Positions 22,861 to 33,619 of a stretch of 64,000 nucleotides of DNA are shown here, one piece after another. The DNA comes from Cycas panzhihuaensis (lineage: Eukaryota; Cycadophyta). The stretch lies in the NCBI GenBank assembly GCA_023213395.1, contig CM041465.1, forward strand, positions 234,491,741 through 234,555,740. The letters run 5' to 3'. Made by a program: the position numbers and the translations under genes. The notes under the pieces were generated by a model. The model ran no database searches. It was given only the letters and a program-made list of their open reading frames with translations, and was not told where the DNA came from. The stretch's first letter is position 1, and each line of letters opens with the position of its first letter.

Positions 22861-24310
22861 CTCTTATCTTTGATAACACATTCACCATTGTTAAAAATTA
22901 CCTTGTAATCTTATCCCATCATTTGTCCTATTGATAGCAAGTTCTTCCTTAGGGTAGGGACATATAAGACATCATCTAAGTGTCTATATTCACCTATATC
23001 AATCATCAAAACTATGTTATCTTTCCCAACTAATTCATGGGAGGTATTATTTTCGAACATGATTGACCCTTTTCTATTTTAATTTATGGTCTAAAATAAA
23101 TGTTCTTTGTGGGTCATGTGGGTTAAGCAACTTGAATCGATGTACCAAATATCATCCTCTTCTTCCTTAGTAGAAAAACTAGATAAAAATAACCTGTTAT
23201 TAACCTTTGATTCAGATGAATTTTGAGCATGTCCTCTAGATGGCAGTCCATGTTTTAAAAAATATTTATCTTCATTGTTACCACTTCTACGGCAATAAGT
23301 ATAATACAATGGATATCTTCTCTCATAACTTAGACTTCTACTTCTTGGATGAGAGCGATCAATATTAAAAGATCTCTCCCTTTTCTCATAAGATTGAGGA
23401 TGGTTGTCTCTTGGTCTGTTGTCTCAATATGCCTGATTTGACCTTAAATATTGAGAATTCCCTTGGTAATTTAGATAACAAGGATGATTTTTAAATTATC
23501 TCATTTGATTGGTATTTCTTGGAGGGTCTTTATGTTGTTGGGGTCCTCCTTGCCTCCTTTGGTGAGGGGCTTGGTATCGTGGAGGATCTTGTCTAGTATC
23601 CCTTTGAGGATTTCCACCTTTTCTCCTTGGAGGAGATTTCTTTTTCCCTAAGGTCTCTACTTGGGAGTTGGATTGAATATGGGCCTTTGTAGTAAAGGCA
23701 TATTCTAGAGATTCATTTGCACTTTTCTACTCTTCTATAGACATAAGCATGGCACTAAGTTATTCTACTTTAAGTGTACTTAGATCCTTTGATACACTGA
23801 TACTAGTAGCCACAATTTCAAAATGTCTTATAGCTCCAACACATATAAGGATCTTTTCAATTACCCTTTGTTCAGTTAGGGTATCTCCAAGTGACCTCAT
23901 TTGGTTTACAATATCTTGAACTTTGGTCATAAATTCGGTTACTGATTCATTAGGCATCATATGTAAATTTTTAAACTTGCTCCTCAAGTTCTGTAATTTA
24001 GAGGAGGCCACTCCTTCATATATTAGCTGTAAGGTGTCCCAAGCTTCTTTTGACTTAACTGATTCACTAACTCATAGGAACACATGATCTTCAAGTGCTC
24101 AAAAGATAAGGGCTAAGGCTTCATTGTCTTTCTTGACATTCTCCTTATATATAGCCTTTTCTGCATCAGATGGATTTTGTCCTAATTTGTTATAGCTTCT
24201 ATTCACAATTTCTCATATGTTGTTAGCTACGAGGATAGGTCTCATCCTCCTACTCTAATTTAGGAAATTATTTCTATCAAATTTAGGGATAATCATGTTC
24301 CCAAAGCTAA
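22861..24310 (-). pseudogene. Gag and protease of element K
   Basis: Gag is of the UBN2-like Copia type. The start ATG context is near 24282, reading MIIPKFDRNNFLN, and the central block 23760-24011 reads ASSKLQNLRSKFKNLHMMPN and VTEFMTKVQDIVNQMRSLGD. The C-terminal part (23330-23700) is rich in Arg, Gln and Pro. The zinc knuckle at about 23270-23300 is degenerate: YTYCRRSGNNEDKYF has lost cysteines. Protease follows at 23100-23160 with DIWYIDSSCLTHMT, where Copia proteases have the DSG triad; here the third residue is Ser. Several stops interrupt the frame. Confidence 0.83.
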
Positions 24311-26658
24311 ATGTTATCTTAAACTAAGGTTTTGTTGATCAAAGATAATAAATAAGTTTTTAAAATTTGAAGTTAAATATCAAAAAGGTATTTGAATTTA
24401 AATTCTGAAAAAAAAGTTTTGAGTATAAAATTTGCTTCTAAGTATAACCCAAGGTTTTTTCTAAAGTTTTGAATAAGTGAACTAGTACCTATTAAGGCTA
24501 CTAGGCTCTAAGTTTAAGTTTCTCCTAGGGTAACCTTTGGTTGCTATCTTATCTAATGGTGCCTACCCACAAATGGAAAAATAGGGACCTAATATACTGG
24601 TACCTGAGTGCTAGGCTCTATATACCTTAGTACATAGGCTGCTAAGAAGGTTTTTACACCCCCCTGAGTTGTAGGTCCATTTACATCAGACTTATGCCTA
24701 ACGATAGATCTAGTAGTGAAGGTTCTCGAATCAAGGCACTCACCCTCTCTAGGTCTAGCCTTCGTCTCCAAACACCATAAAAGGAATAGGTTTTACACCC
24801 CAGCCTGCCACTAAATACACCCGATAACTAATGGTTGTCGTTGTCTAGTATAAGTGGGCTGATTAGCGTGTGTGGGGTGGTAACTTCAGGGGTCCTAACC
24901 ATTCCCCTTACAAGGTTAGAAAAAGAGGGTGGTTCAATTCGAGGTTATCTTTTTAATGTGAAAAATAAATTGATTATTAGTATGGTCTTACTTAGGGTTT
25001 TTGAAAGATTCTTTTTATGTAGAAAGAAATAGCTTGAATGAAATATAATATCCTCTAAGCAATATGAAATAAACAATAAACTCTTTGAAAGAAATATGCA
25101 AGTAATCACTTTAAAAAAAATGTAATTCCCTTGAAAGTGAAAAATGCCTTTAGAAAGTAAATCGTATTACCAACTAGATGCAATTTTTATAAGTGCAGTA
25201 AGTAAATAAACTTTTTAATAGTGATAAATGAAAAAATGCTTCAATAGGTGTGTGTCTTTAGTATAAATTAACGAACTTATAAGGTATAATTTCATATATA
25301 CTTTGAAATATAATGATTATATTAGCAAATTTGGAAAGTAACTAAGATCTTTTAAACTATGCAGATCTGAAATAAAACTTTTGATGATGGAAAAATAAAG
25401 AATTCTTAAGCTTTTGATTTGTCAAATGAATAAACACAAACTTAAGCAAGAAAATGACATTCTTTATCAATGCAAGAAATCCTTTTGTCTTGATGAAAAT
25501 ATATAATGCAGGAAATCTAAAATATATATGTATATTTTCACTTTAAAAAGATGAAAAATGTGAAGAAGAAACTTCTAAAAAAAATGAATTGGACCCATTT
25601 TAGGTTGCATGACCACTTAGCTTATCACTTGCTTTAGATGTATGTGATCAATTTTTGCTATAAATTATCTTAAAAAAGACTATATAAAAGTCAAATGAAG
25701 CCTCAAACATATATTATAAGTGATTAGTAAGAAATAAAAGAAAGAACTCCTAAAAAAAAATTTAAGAGGACAAGCCTATTGGGATATCTTGAATGCTTAA
25801 GTTGATCAGCTTTAAAGCTATACTAAATAATGCCAAATTAGGGTGAGATTATACTAATTTAAAAATCAATAAAATATCTATTCAATGGAACTGACCGTTT
25901 TGAGAATGAGTTCTTGCAAGTCAAGATTTTAATGTACAAATGATATGGTCCTCTTTTTTAGTTTAATAGGAGCATGGGCTTAAGAGATTATGAAAAACTA
26001 GTAAAAACTTTATAAAACAATGTAAAATGATCAAATATAGCTTAAAGAACTGCTTAATATACTTTTCAATTAATAAACTTGAGAAATAGTATATAAAAAT
26101 ATGAAATAATGATAAATTGGAAGCTTTTATGTACCTTAAATTTGATGGCTTTTAAAGTTTTTGAGAACACTTTAAATTTTATAAATAACTGTGTTAGTTT
26201 GAAGAGGAATAAGTCAACTTCCTAAAAAAACTAATAGATCTAAATTCTGATGTGAATCCCACCTGGATCTCAAATAATATTCAATATAATTTAATTTTTA
26301 AAAAAACTTTATAAAAATAAAAAATGAAGCACGGCGAAGGAATCGCCCAATAACTAGCGACTCACAAAGGAAGGGAAAATTGAAAAAAGTGATTAAAAAA
26401 ATTGATTAAAAGGTGATTTTGAATCTATGGAGGGGATGCACTTTTGAATGAATAAGAAATATATATATATAAGGCAAAACAAAGATTAAAAAATGGGGCA
26501 GCGTTGTAGACATTATTGCTGGATTCAAGTGGCTTCAGAAGCACGTAATTCTTGTAGTCTAGTTTGGCATGTGGGCATATGTTAGGAGGTGTTAGACAAT
26601 CTACGTTATACGCTATCTTCCAAACATTAGGAATTTTATTTGTGTGTGATGTAGAACA
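24311..26658 (-). other. Unexplained AT-rich stretch inside element K
   Basis: Lies upstream of K gag. The stretch 24560-24960 has a more balanced base composition and short conserved-looking phrases (for example ACACCCCAGCCTGCCACTAA), but I cannot name it. From 25030 to 26480 it is very AT-rich with no coding signal. The segment 26500-26658 may be the 5' untranslated part of the methyltransferase fragment that starts at 26659. No LTR pair was found that would explain the whole block. Confidence 0.4.
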
Positions 26659-26941
26659 ATGGAGGTATTAGAAGATATGGAGATTGAAGGAGAAAAAATA
26701 GAAGATGAAGGTTGCATATATCTAGATGAGGCTTTCTTCATTAATGGCAGTAATTAGATGTGAACCTTCACCTACGGTACTCAAGTTCTTTGACTCCTTT
26801 GCCTGAAGTCAGCTTCTATGGATTATGATCTTGTAGGATAGCTAGTGTGGCTAGGAGCTAATCTACTAAACCATTACCTAGCAAAGAATTCAGATTTTCT
26901 TGTGGGATGCTCTATAATTGAATTAGGCTCTGGTGTTGGAT
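26659..26941 (+). pseudogene. First-exon fragment of a class I SAM-dependent methyltransferase gene
   Basis: Host-gene remnant, antisense to element K. From an ATG at 26659 it reads MEVLEDMEIEGEKIEDEGC and then LDEAFFINGS. After a frameshift it reads CEPSPTVLKFFDSFA, and after a further shift YDLVG, a stop (TAG where Gln is expected), LVWLGANLLNHYLAKN and finally CSIIELGSGVG. The last motif is motif I (the AdoMet-binding glycine loop) of Rossmann-fold methyltransferases. The W-x-GA-x-LL segment about 25 residues before it is typical of the METTL21/FAM86-like protein methyltransferase group. Similarity stops right after GVG, at a position that could be an exon end (TTGG followed by ATAAAC, possibly a mutated GT donor). 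The exact gene is not identified. Confidence 0.68.
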
Positions 26942-27168
26942 AAACACACTTGCATATAAAGAGAACAAACACCTAAGTATGGGTTGATGGTACAAATATT
27001 TGGTATATATTAAAGACTAATAATGGCATCTCTTCTTCAAGTCTTATTAGAGGTCCACATAGCTGATGTTATTATACTTTCGTTAGGAGGTAGAGGGGGG
27101 ACTAAGAATGTGGATGACACGCCAAGGAATTTTAATTTATAGTAGGGGAATGTATATATGCAAGTAGG
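26942..27168. other. Unassigned sequence after the methyltransferase fragment
   Basis: AT-rich and without a coding signal. It could be intron sequence carried with the exon. It ends at GTAGG (27164-27168), a 5-mer that recurs immediately to the right of element N (31282-31286). Confidence 0.35.
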
Positions 27169-27519
27169 TGTTGGGGTTAATGCTCATCACCCCACTCCCA
27201 CCTTCCAACCAAGAGTGCACACCTCACTCTTATCAATTTACATATGTGGATGGTTACATATGTAGGTAAGTATAAGGTAAGGTTAATTTGATTTAAGTTA
27301 ATTTGAGTTAAGTTATTATTTTATTGTTGTTTAAATTTTAGGGGCTGAGGAGTTTTCCTCCTCCCTCAAACTATATATTTTGAGGGGTGTGTAACCTTGG
27401 TGTCTTTAGACATTGCCTACTTTTAGACATTTGTAATACTCTCTTCATAGCAATAGATTGAATACAAAGGATCTTGTGTTTATGCAACAATAATGTATTA
27501 ATCTATGATTATTTATTTA
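27169..27519 (+). repeat. LTR-like segment next to element N
   Basis: Begins TGTTGGGG, contains a TATA-like CTATATATTT (27371-27380) and a later AATAGATTGAATACAAAGG stretch, and has GCAACA at 27484-27489. This layout resembles a plus-strand Copia LTR with promoter and R/U5. No partner copy is found in the window and no target duplication flanks 27169-27489 alone, so the call is tentative. Confidence 0.4.
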
Positions 27520-27799
27520 TATTAGAATTAGGAATGTAATAAGCATATCAAACCCTAATAATAAATAATAAAAAAATAAAGTATATACAAAATAGACACC
27601 ATGTTGGAGAATTGGGAAAAACTTAATTATGAACAAAGAATAATACATACTTATAGTACAAGCTCACCACTAGTAAGAGAACCCCACTGGACTACTTAGA
27701 GGTGGCACACATATCAAGGTGGCCCACAACTCTAATATAAAATACAAAAGATAGGGAGAGTTTACATAGGGATAATGGAATTGAGTATTACACCCAACA
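27520..27799 (-). repeat. 3' LTR of element N
   Basis: Matches 31002-31281 and 62957-63235. Shared block: CTCACCACTAGTAAGAGAAC near 27664, ending ACACCCAACA. The polypurine complement follows at 27800. Confidence 0.88.
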
Positions 27800-28320
27800 T
27801 TCCCCACTATAATAGTCAATTACATAAATGTCATCACATCAATGATAAGCTCAAGTCTCCAAAAGTCTGCTGGATCACAAATGCTACTACACAGAATAAG
27901 AACGCTGCCAAAGTCCATATGAAATAGAGTCCATCTACTGGAACACATGGGTCATCATCCGTTATAACCGCCAGTTGGGTAGGAACTCCCTTTGTATACG
28001 TGGATCATTTAGGAGCTAGAAATAATAGTTGAATAAGGTCCCACCCCTTGCTCATATGGGAGTGCAAGTAGAAAAAAAAAGAAATATATATATATATATA
28101 TATAAAGAAGTACATGATAAGTAAGAGTAGCTTCTAAAAATGTGTCCTACCTTTTGTTCAATAGGACTAACACTCTTTCGGTATCTAATGGCTAGAAATA
28201 CAATGGCACCATGGCCTCAAACATGTTGCATAGGCTAAAAGATGCCTCATTAGGCTAACAACTTGCCACTATGGGCAAAAATAACTAGCATTAGAAATTT
28301 TTATATGACTGAAAAATGAT
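27800..28320 (-). other. 3' non-coding interior of element N
   Basis: Aligns with 63236-64000 of element H (for example GGGTAGGAACTCCCTTTGTA near 27976 and ATAGGACTAACACTCTTTC near 28162). H has an extra tandem copy of part of it. A TA microsatellite lies at 28084-28104. It is shared between family members, so it is probably the element's own sequence rather than captured DNA. Confidence 0.6.
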
Positions 28321-29679
28321 ATATGACTTGTGTAGTACATATGACTCTCTCTCATAAATAGAGCATAATATAATCATAATGGGTTCTTCAAGAGCTAAAA
28401 AATAAGTCCATGGTATATGCTATCCCCCTCATTTGGGGTACATTATATCAAGAAGCCTTGAAAATACAAAATGTGTCTGTAGAAGCTGAGAAAAAATGAA
28501 GACAAATAGAAACTTATGACTTTAAACTAAAAAATCTCCATGAAAATAACTCCAAAATGTGTCAAATGACCTGTCAAATGAAATGTCCCTTAGCTACAAA
28601 TCCAACACAATATACGGGACTGAAAAAGGACTTCCTAATCTCAAGATATAGTGAAAAAAGTGATAGATACTCCTTAACAAAGCTAAAAATTAGAATTAGC
28701 CCTTTTTACTACTAGCTAGTGGTCATATAAGTGTCATATATGACTTGGGGGCTAAGCAGATGGAGGCTAATCAGACCTAAAACTATCATCCAATATGATT
28801 TAATCATTTTTTTAAGTCGAAAGAAAAAATAACCTCTTTTAATAATGATTCACATCCACACCTAATAAATTATAATATTCACAAAAATATTATCAATTAT
28901 TGTGAACCCAATTAGGGTTTCACCAAAAAAAAATAGTCACTGAGCTGCTACTACCACCATTGATGAGAAAAGATGTAGGTCTTTGTATCACCATAGATGA
29001 TTAAAGCTGTAGAGGACATGACACTGTTGGCATTATTTATAAGTTAGTTTGCATAGTCGAGGTCTGACTCGCCAATGTCATCCAAATCAATCTTAGATTT
29101 ACTAGTGTATAAAGGGTGTCATTGATGGAGTTCCATAGAGTTGCAACCATTCGATCATAGCACTTATGGTAGGTCATAACCCTAATAATCTAGTAACCCA
29201 TCTAATAATCCACCATTATGTGTTTGCACTGTACATTGGCAGATCTGACAAAAATGTCTAAACCCACCTGTAATCATTATAGTGCATAGGAGATGACGTC
29301 TTTATTGTGCAGGGTCACTATTGTATGTGTTTGTAGAGCACTGCCGAACACACTAAGATACAGAAATAATATCTAAGGCCTGATCAACATTCAAATATGC
29401 ACAAGCAAATTCTTCATAATACATTCAATGCATAGGAAGTAGATAATATTATTGGAGGATATCTCATCGATCCTTACCATCTAGAAATCACAAAATAATG
29501 CACTGGATTTGTAAATCCATGAAAAAAACATGGGTGCTTCTGAACAAAATTGTGTATGAATTCATCATAAGAGCACTATAATGCCTACATTCTCGCCAGA
29601 CAATGGTGGACTAGAAGTTGTAGAATTCCCTTCAAGGGCAGTGGCACAACCGAAAAAATCAAACGAGGACCAATGTAAT
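28321..29679 (-). other. Interior of element N with unidentified coding-like stretches
   Basis: Includes a minus-strand stretch around 28990-29110 reading SKSKIDLDDIGESDLDYAN and then, after a TAA, a run of about 20 more residues ending in GDTKTY. Another stretch at about 29180-29300 reads MHYNDYRWV and, past a TAG, TFLSDLPMYSANT. These look like decayed protein-coding exons rather than retroviral domains. I do not recognise the proteins. The rest is AT-rich. Confidence 0.4.
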
Positions 29680-30085
29680 TAGAAGTTCCCACTTCACCTG
29701 TTATAATAACTCACCTACTATGTGTAACATAGAAATGACCAGGACGGAGTCCATTACAGTTCAATATTGCTCTAAGATAATAACCATCTGTGAATGATAC
29801 AAGAGTAGGTCCATTCCATGGCTCCATCAATGCTGAGAAATATTCACACAAAGCTTGTCAATCAGGATCCATTATTTTGTCATTATTCCATGCCTCTGAA
29901 ATCATCATTATTACTACTTCAAGAAGGTTCCTTCCAGATTGAATAAGAAGCTCCAAGACACCATCAAAAACTCTTAAATACAAAGAGTCTTGCATCCACA
30001 ATAGGAAGTAGTTTCTGCATTTCATCCTTTGAAAGAGCAAGGTTATTGCACTTTAGTAGCCCCTCACATGCTCTTGTCCCTTTCT
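29680..30085 (-). pseudogene. NADH-dependent glutamate synthase (GOGAT) fragment captured in element N
   Basis: Minus-strand remnant of the amidotransferase/central region of plant NADH-GOGAT, which makes glutamate from glutamine and 2-oxoglutarate in plastids. Visible blocks in order: [20 protein letters not shown] then PIVDA; a frameshift; [35 protein letters not shown]; a [47 protein letters not shown]; a second TGA; VIITGEVG. Order and spacing follow the plant enzyme as I know it ([40 protein letters not shown]). Both TGA codons sit where CGA (Arg) would fit, as expected from CG decay. No intron interrupts the visible part. It is only about 130 codons of a protein of over 2000 residues, so it is a non-functional capture. 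Confidence 0.88.
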
Positions 30086-30983
30086 AGAATATAAGCTTTT
30101 GCATGTGAATTATCTTCTTAACTGTAGATGATACTGTCTAGATTCCTTCATCATTATTACAAGTCTCATTATGAAAATGATGCAAATGGTTGATATCCTT
30201 CAGAGAACATGTTATGATTGTAGGAAACTCAAACAAATAGCTTTTGTGTATCCCAATCAACAGGCACAATAGAATGGTGATCTTGAATCTTAGAGAGAAG
30301 CTTTTCATCTGCAGTCTTCCTCTCCACAGATCTGGCAATGGCAGCTCACCAACAAATAGATTTGGCATACCTTTTTCTTTTCTTTTCTTTTTGAAATATA
30401 TATATATGAAAAAATAGGCCAATTTTGAAGGCCTTAGATACATAATTTTTTTTTTTTTTTTTTCAAATACAGTAAGTCACAAAGGAATACATATCAGTAG
30501 AAAGAATACATAACCTTTATCCACCTGTAGATTTGTAAAAGAAAAAAATGAAATAGAGTCACTCCTGTCCAAAAAGGACTCTCTCAACTACTATCAATGA
30601 GCCTGGTTGCATTCTTATCCATTGACATGCAACAGAGATTGTCTTCTAGTAATTAGTATCTGAACATAAGATTTTGTGGACTTTCACCTGCATGTAATAT
30701 TATTGTGGTGCCACATGCGTGGAAGATGTCCACTTAAGAAGCTTCAACAAGCTTCAAACAACTTCAAAATGGGCTTGAAAAAAGCCTCTCATCATCATCA
30801 AAATAGCCCTTCAAAACTTGATAATAGTCCCATAACAAAATATGCATAAGATGTAACCTAAAATGATCTTCAACTTGACAAAGTCAATAAGTAGGCACAT
30901 AAAAAAAAATTTACAAGGCTTGAGAGCTTAAAAATAAGGATAACATGTACTAGGACTTGCAAGAAATGCCTCTAAGGATTGAA
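30086..30983 (-). other. 5' interior of element N with a third coding-like stretch
   Basis: At about 30225-30345 the minus strand reads IARSVERKTADEKLLSKIQD and continues HHSIVPVDWDTQKLF before a stop, a clean coding-like run of about 35 residues. It is in a different frame from the 101-codon open frame 30138-30443. I cannot name the protein. A poly-T tract lies at about 30447-30466. The remainder (30470-30983) is AT-rich with no signal. Confidence 0.4.
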
Positions 30984-31001
30984 CCTTGGGCTCTAATATC
31001 A
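30984..31001 (-). other. Primer-binding site of element N (tRNA-iMet type)
   Basis: The complement reads TGATATTAGAGCCCAAGG, against the common Copia site TGGTATCAGAGCC. It directly abuts the 5' LTR at 31002. Confidence 0.75.
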
Positions 31002-31281
31002 TATTAGAATTAGGAATGTAATAAGCATATCAAACCCTAATGGTGAGTAACCAAAAGATGAAGTATGTACAAAATGGACACCATGTTGGAGAATTATCCA
31101 AAACTCAATTATGAAGAAAGAATACTACATACTTATGGTACAAGCTCACCACTAGTGAGAGAACCCCATTAGACTACTTAGAGGTGATACACATATCAAG
31201 GTGGCCTACAATTCTAATATAAAATGCAAAAGATAGAGAGAGTTTATATAGAACTAATGGAATTGAGTATTATACCCAACA
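31002..31281 (-). repeat. 5' LTR of element N
   Basis: Same sequence family as 27520-27799 and 62957-63235, ending ATACCCAACA. The right flank is GTAGG (31282-31286). Confidence 0.88.
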
Positions 31282-32164
31282 GTAGGTAGCCAAAAGACAA
31301 TAAGAGACAAGCAGCTATTGAAGACACAATTAAGTTAAATTTAATCTAGGTGAAAAGTGGTAGGTGTATCTAGGGATTAAATAAAAGTGTAGTAGCTAAT
31401 TAAAGGAAATATGCAAGGTCATTATCCTCACAGATTTGGGAGTACGTAGGAGACTCACTCTCGGTCCAAAGAGAAGCACTGACTCTGGTTAAGTACTAGC
31501 AACATAGGGTGTTTCTAAATTTAGCACTGAGTAATTGTAAATTGTAGCATGAAGTTTTGTTAAGGAGGCAGAACAGAGGTTTTTTGAATAAAAATGACTT
31601 CAATAAAGGAGAGAGATAACGTAGATTCGAATAGAGATGAAGACACAGTCGATATTATTTTTGTAGGTAGAATAGTATAGATATCCAATATTTAATCATA
31701 AAAAGATTGTAACATAAATATCCAACCAAAGAATATAATAAGGGAGATAAATATTGGAGACATGGATCTAAGTGAAGATGAATGTACATATGATCTTCTA
31801 ACTCACTAGTTCTTTTCACAATAGGTATATTATGAAGAAATAGAGCCACAAATAAAACCAAATCTTTTAAATATACTGGAGAATATATATCAAAGAAATA
31901 TATATATATATATATATATCTATCCATCTATATATATATATATATATATATATAAGTATGAAGAACCTGGTAATGTACCTGTACCTAGTTTATAGAAAGC
32001 TAACTTTAGAGAGTGAGATCTTCTTCCACATAATGCAAAACTTCAAATCGATTTCTCTAGTAGATAGATGAGCTTGCTAGGAATCCAACAAGTAGCCATA
32101 TTCGACACTTTTGCCAAATGTATGAAGATCTAGATCAACATAAATAGTTATCAACCAACCCTTT
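31282..32164 (-). other. Leader region of element K
   Basis: Between element N and the K primer site. AT-rich, with a long interrupted TA microsatellite at 31898-31954. No coding signal is supported; the 90-codon minus-strand frame 31655-31927 is mostly microsatellite translation. Confidence 0.45.
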
Positions 32165-32178
32165 GGGATCTGATACTA
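32165..32178 (-). other. Primer-binding site of element K (tRNA-iMet type)
   Basis: The complement contains TAGTATCAGATCCC, a mutated form of TGGTATCAGAGCC, two bases from the LTR edge at 32181. It fixes the minus-strand orientation and identifies 32181-32506 as the 5' LTR. Confidence 0.72.
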
Positions 32179-32180
32179 AA

Positions 32181-32506
32181 TGATGGATTTAGAGGAGTAG
32201 AGTGGGACATTAGATTGTGCCCATCTTGTGTTAACCATTGATTTCCAAAGTTGACAGTATTAAAAAACACCAGGGAGGTATTCCTACCCTTTAAATAGAA
32301 TTTTGGGGAGGTGGCAAGTACCATCACCCGTCTTCCATATTAGCTAATAAATATTCAAACAATAATAAATAATGCATATATCTTAATAATTTATGTCGGC
32401 TCTAGATGGCTATTAGAAGGCTTTAGGTGCCCTAGGGGGCATCAAAGGTAGCTTTGAGGTGCCCTAGGTGCACGATTCTTTAGTAACATTGGGGTTAGTC
32501 CTAACA
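32181..32506 (-). repeat. 5' LTR of element K
   Basis: Starts TGATGGATTTAGAGG and ends GGGGTTAGTCCTAACA, matching 19835-20177. Element E sequence resumes immediately after the flank TTTGG. Confidence 0.9.
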
Positions 32507-33410
32507 TTTGGCATCTACCCTCCCCTAGGTATAATTATTATAAATTCTATAAATGTTAAGATAAGTCATAGACTTTCATATCTAAAATAATGCACTTTAT
32601 GGCTACCAAGAATGACTCACAATTATTGTTATTAAGATAATTATCAACTACCCACTACATCCATTATTAAAAAAAATTCCTTATGGGAATTTTTTACGTA
32701 GTCCTTACTTATCCTGATATATATATGTATTCGATATGATTCTAACAAGATTTATTTGATAGAATTATATCTACTAATGGGAAACATATGAATGGAATTG
32801 TGAAAGTCTATTAATTGCTCTTCATGATGCCACATTATTCTTTTGATATTTTAGGCTTATGGGTGCACTTTACAAGTATGAATAATTAAATTTATTCATA
32901 TAAAGATAAACATATTTGAATAAGGATTCCGACACAACTAAAATTATCTAATTTTGATTTCAAATGAGTAAGGTATTACTAAAATAGTATAAGGTTGTCA
33001 AAGAGTGTTTTTTTACTTAAGTAAATTTAATCATAAAACCTAAAAATATCACCTTAAATATTTACTAGGCATGGAATATTTTTACATAGATATATATAGC
33101 CCTTTAAAAGAGATTTGAATGAATAGGTGAAGCATGAAAAATGACCAAGTATTGAAAGAATTATAGACTTTTAGTGAAGGGTAGTTTTTTTGGGTTCTTT
33201 CCCCATATTTTCTCTTCCTTGAAAATTTTTTCTCCTATAAACTCTATCCTATGGAAACTCCTCCTTTCAAACTTGGCTTATAAGTCTTCTCCCCTCAAGG
33301 ACTCCTTCCATGAAACTCTTCTAGGTAACTTCTTTTTATAAAATTTCTTCTTGTAAAACTTCATATTTTGCATGTGTAAAAATTATGGGGCTTTGTAAAA
33401 TTATAGTTCA
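32507..33410 (-). repeat. Main remaining part of the 3' LTR of element E
   Basis: Continues the LTR interrupted at 19834. It aligns with 54785-55417 (for example TTTATGGCTACCAAGAATGA) and then with 58700-59055 (CTCTTCTAGGTAACTTCTT, TTCTTGTAAAACTT). The inner edge is at AGTTCA (33405-33410), where the alignment with TTTACA at 59050-59055 stops. Confidence 0.83.
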
Positions 33411-33619
33411 GAAGTCCAACTTCAAATGGCCATAACTTCCTCATTTAATGTCTAATTTAGGAGTTCCACCACTTATCAGAAAATCTCTCAATATGCTTTT
33501 CACTATAGAATAATCATCTTAGGTTAAAAGTTAACTTAAGATAATATTCTATCCTTTTAAACTTACCAACTTAGTGAGTTATTCTAATTCTATAATTAGT
33601 AAGGTTTTAAACCTTGCAA
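33411..33619 (-). other. 3' untranslated region of element E with a degenerate duplication
   Basis: Contains two related phrases about 190 bp apart (CAAATGGCCATAACTTCCTC near 33422 and TTATAATAACTTTCTCTTTT near 33627, each followed by a TTCCACCACTT motif). Such repeated tails are common next to the 3' LTR of Tekay/Del elements (family knowledge). No clear polypurine tract remains. Confidence 0.5.

Larger units (their letters stand above)
27520..31281 (-). mobile_element. Element N: non-autonomous Copia-type element carrying host-gene fragments
   Basis: Two 280-bp LTRs (27520-27799 and 31002-31281), a primer site matching tRNA-iMet (30984-31001) and a polypurine tract beside the 3' LTR (complement of TTCCCCACTAT). 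The 3.2-kb interior has no recognisable gag, protease, integrase or RT on either strand. It contains instead a piece of NADH-glutamate synthase (29680-30085) and other coding-like stretches. Element H at 62957 is a relative: its LTR and the first roughly 500 bp next to its polypurine tract align with N. Both N LTRs have lost the initial TG (now TA). It would need proteins from another Copia element to move. Confidence 0.82.
19835..32506 (-). mobile_element. Element K: Copia retrotransposon with nested cargo
   Basis: Two LTRs (19835-20177 and 32181-32506) start TGATGGATT and end CTAACA. Inside the right one is a tRNA-iMet-type primer site, and next to the left one a purine tract on the minus strand (ATGGAGGAGAA). 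Coding order on the minus strand is gag, protease, integrase, RT, RNase H, which is the Copia order. Flanks TCTAG (19830-19834) and TTTGG (32507-32511) look like a decayed 5-bp target duplication. When K is removed, the flanks join into E LTR sequence colinear with 54560-54830. By eye the two LTRs differ at roughly one base in eight, so the insertion is old. About 7.9 kb between gag and the 5' LTR is extra, and includes element N and a methyltransferase exon. Confidence 0.87.

Noticed and set aside
30138-30443. 101-codon minus-strand frame with apparent membrane segment
   Set aside because: The coding-like signal in this interval is in a different frame (ERKTADEKLL...); the open frame itself looks like chance.
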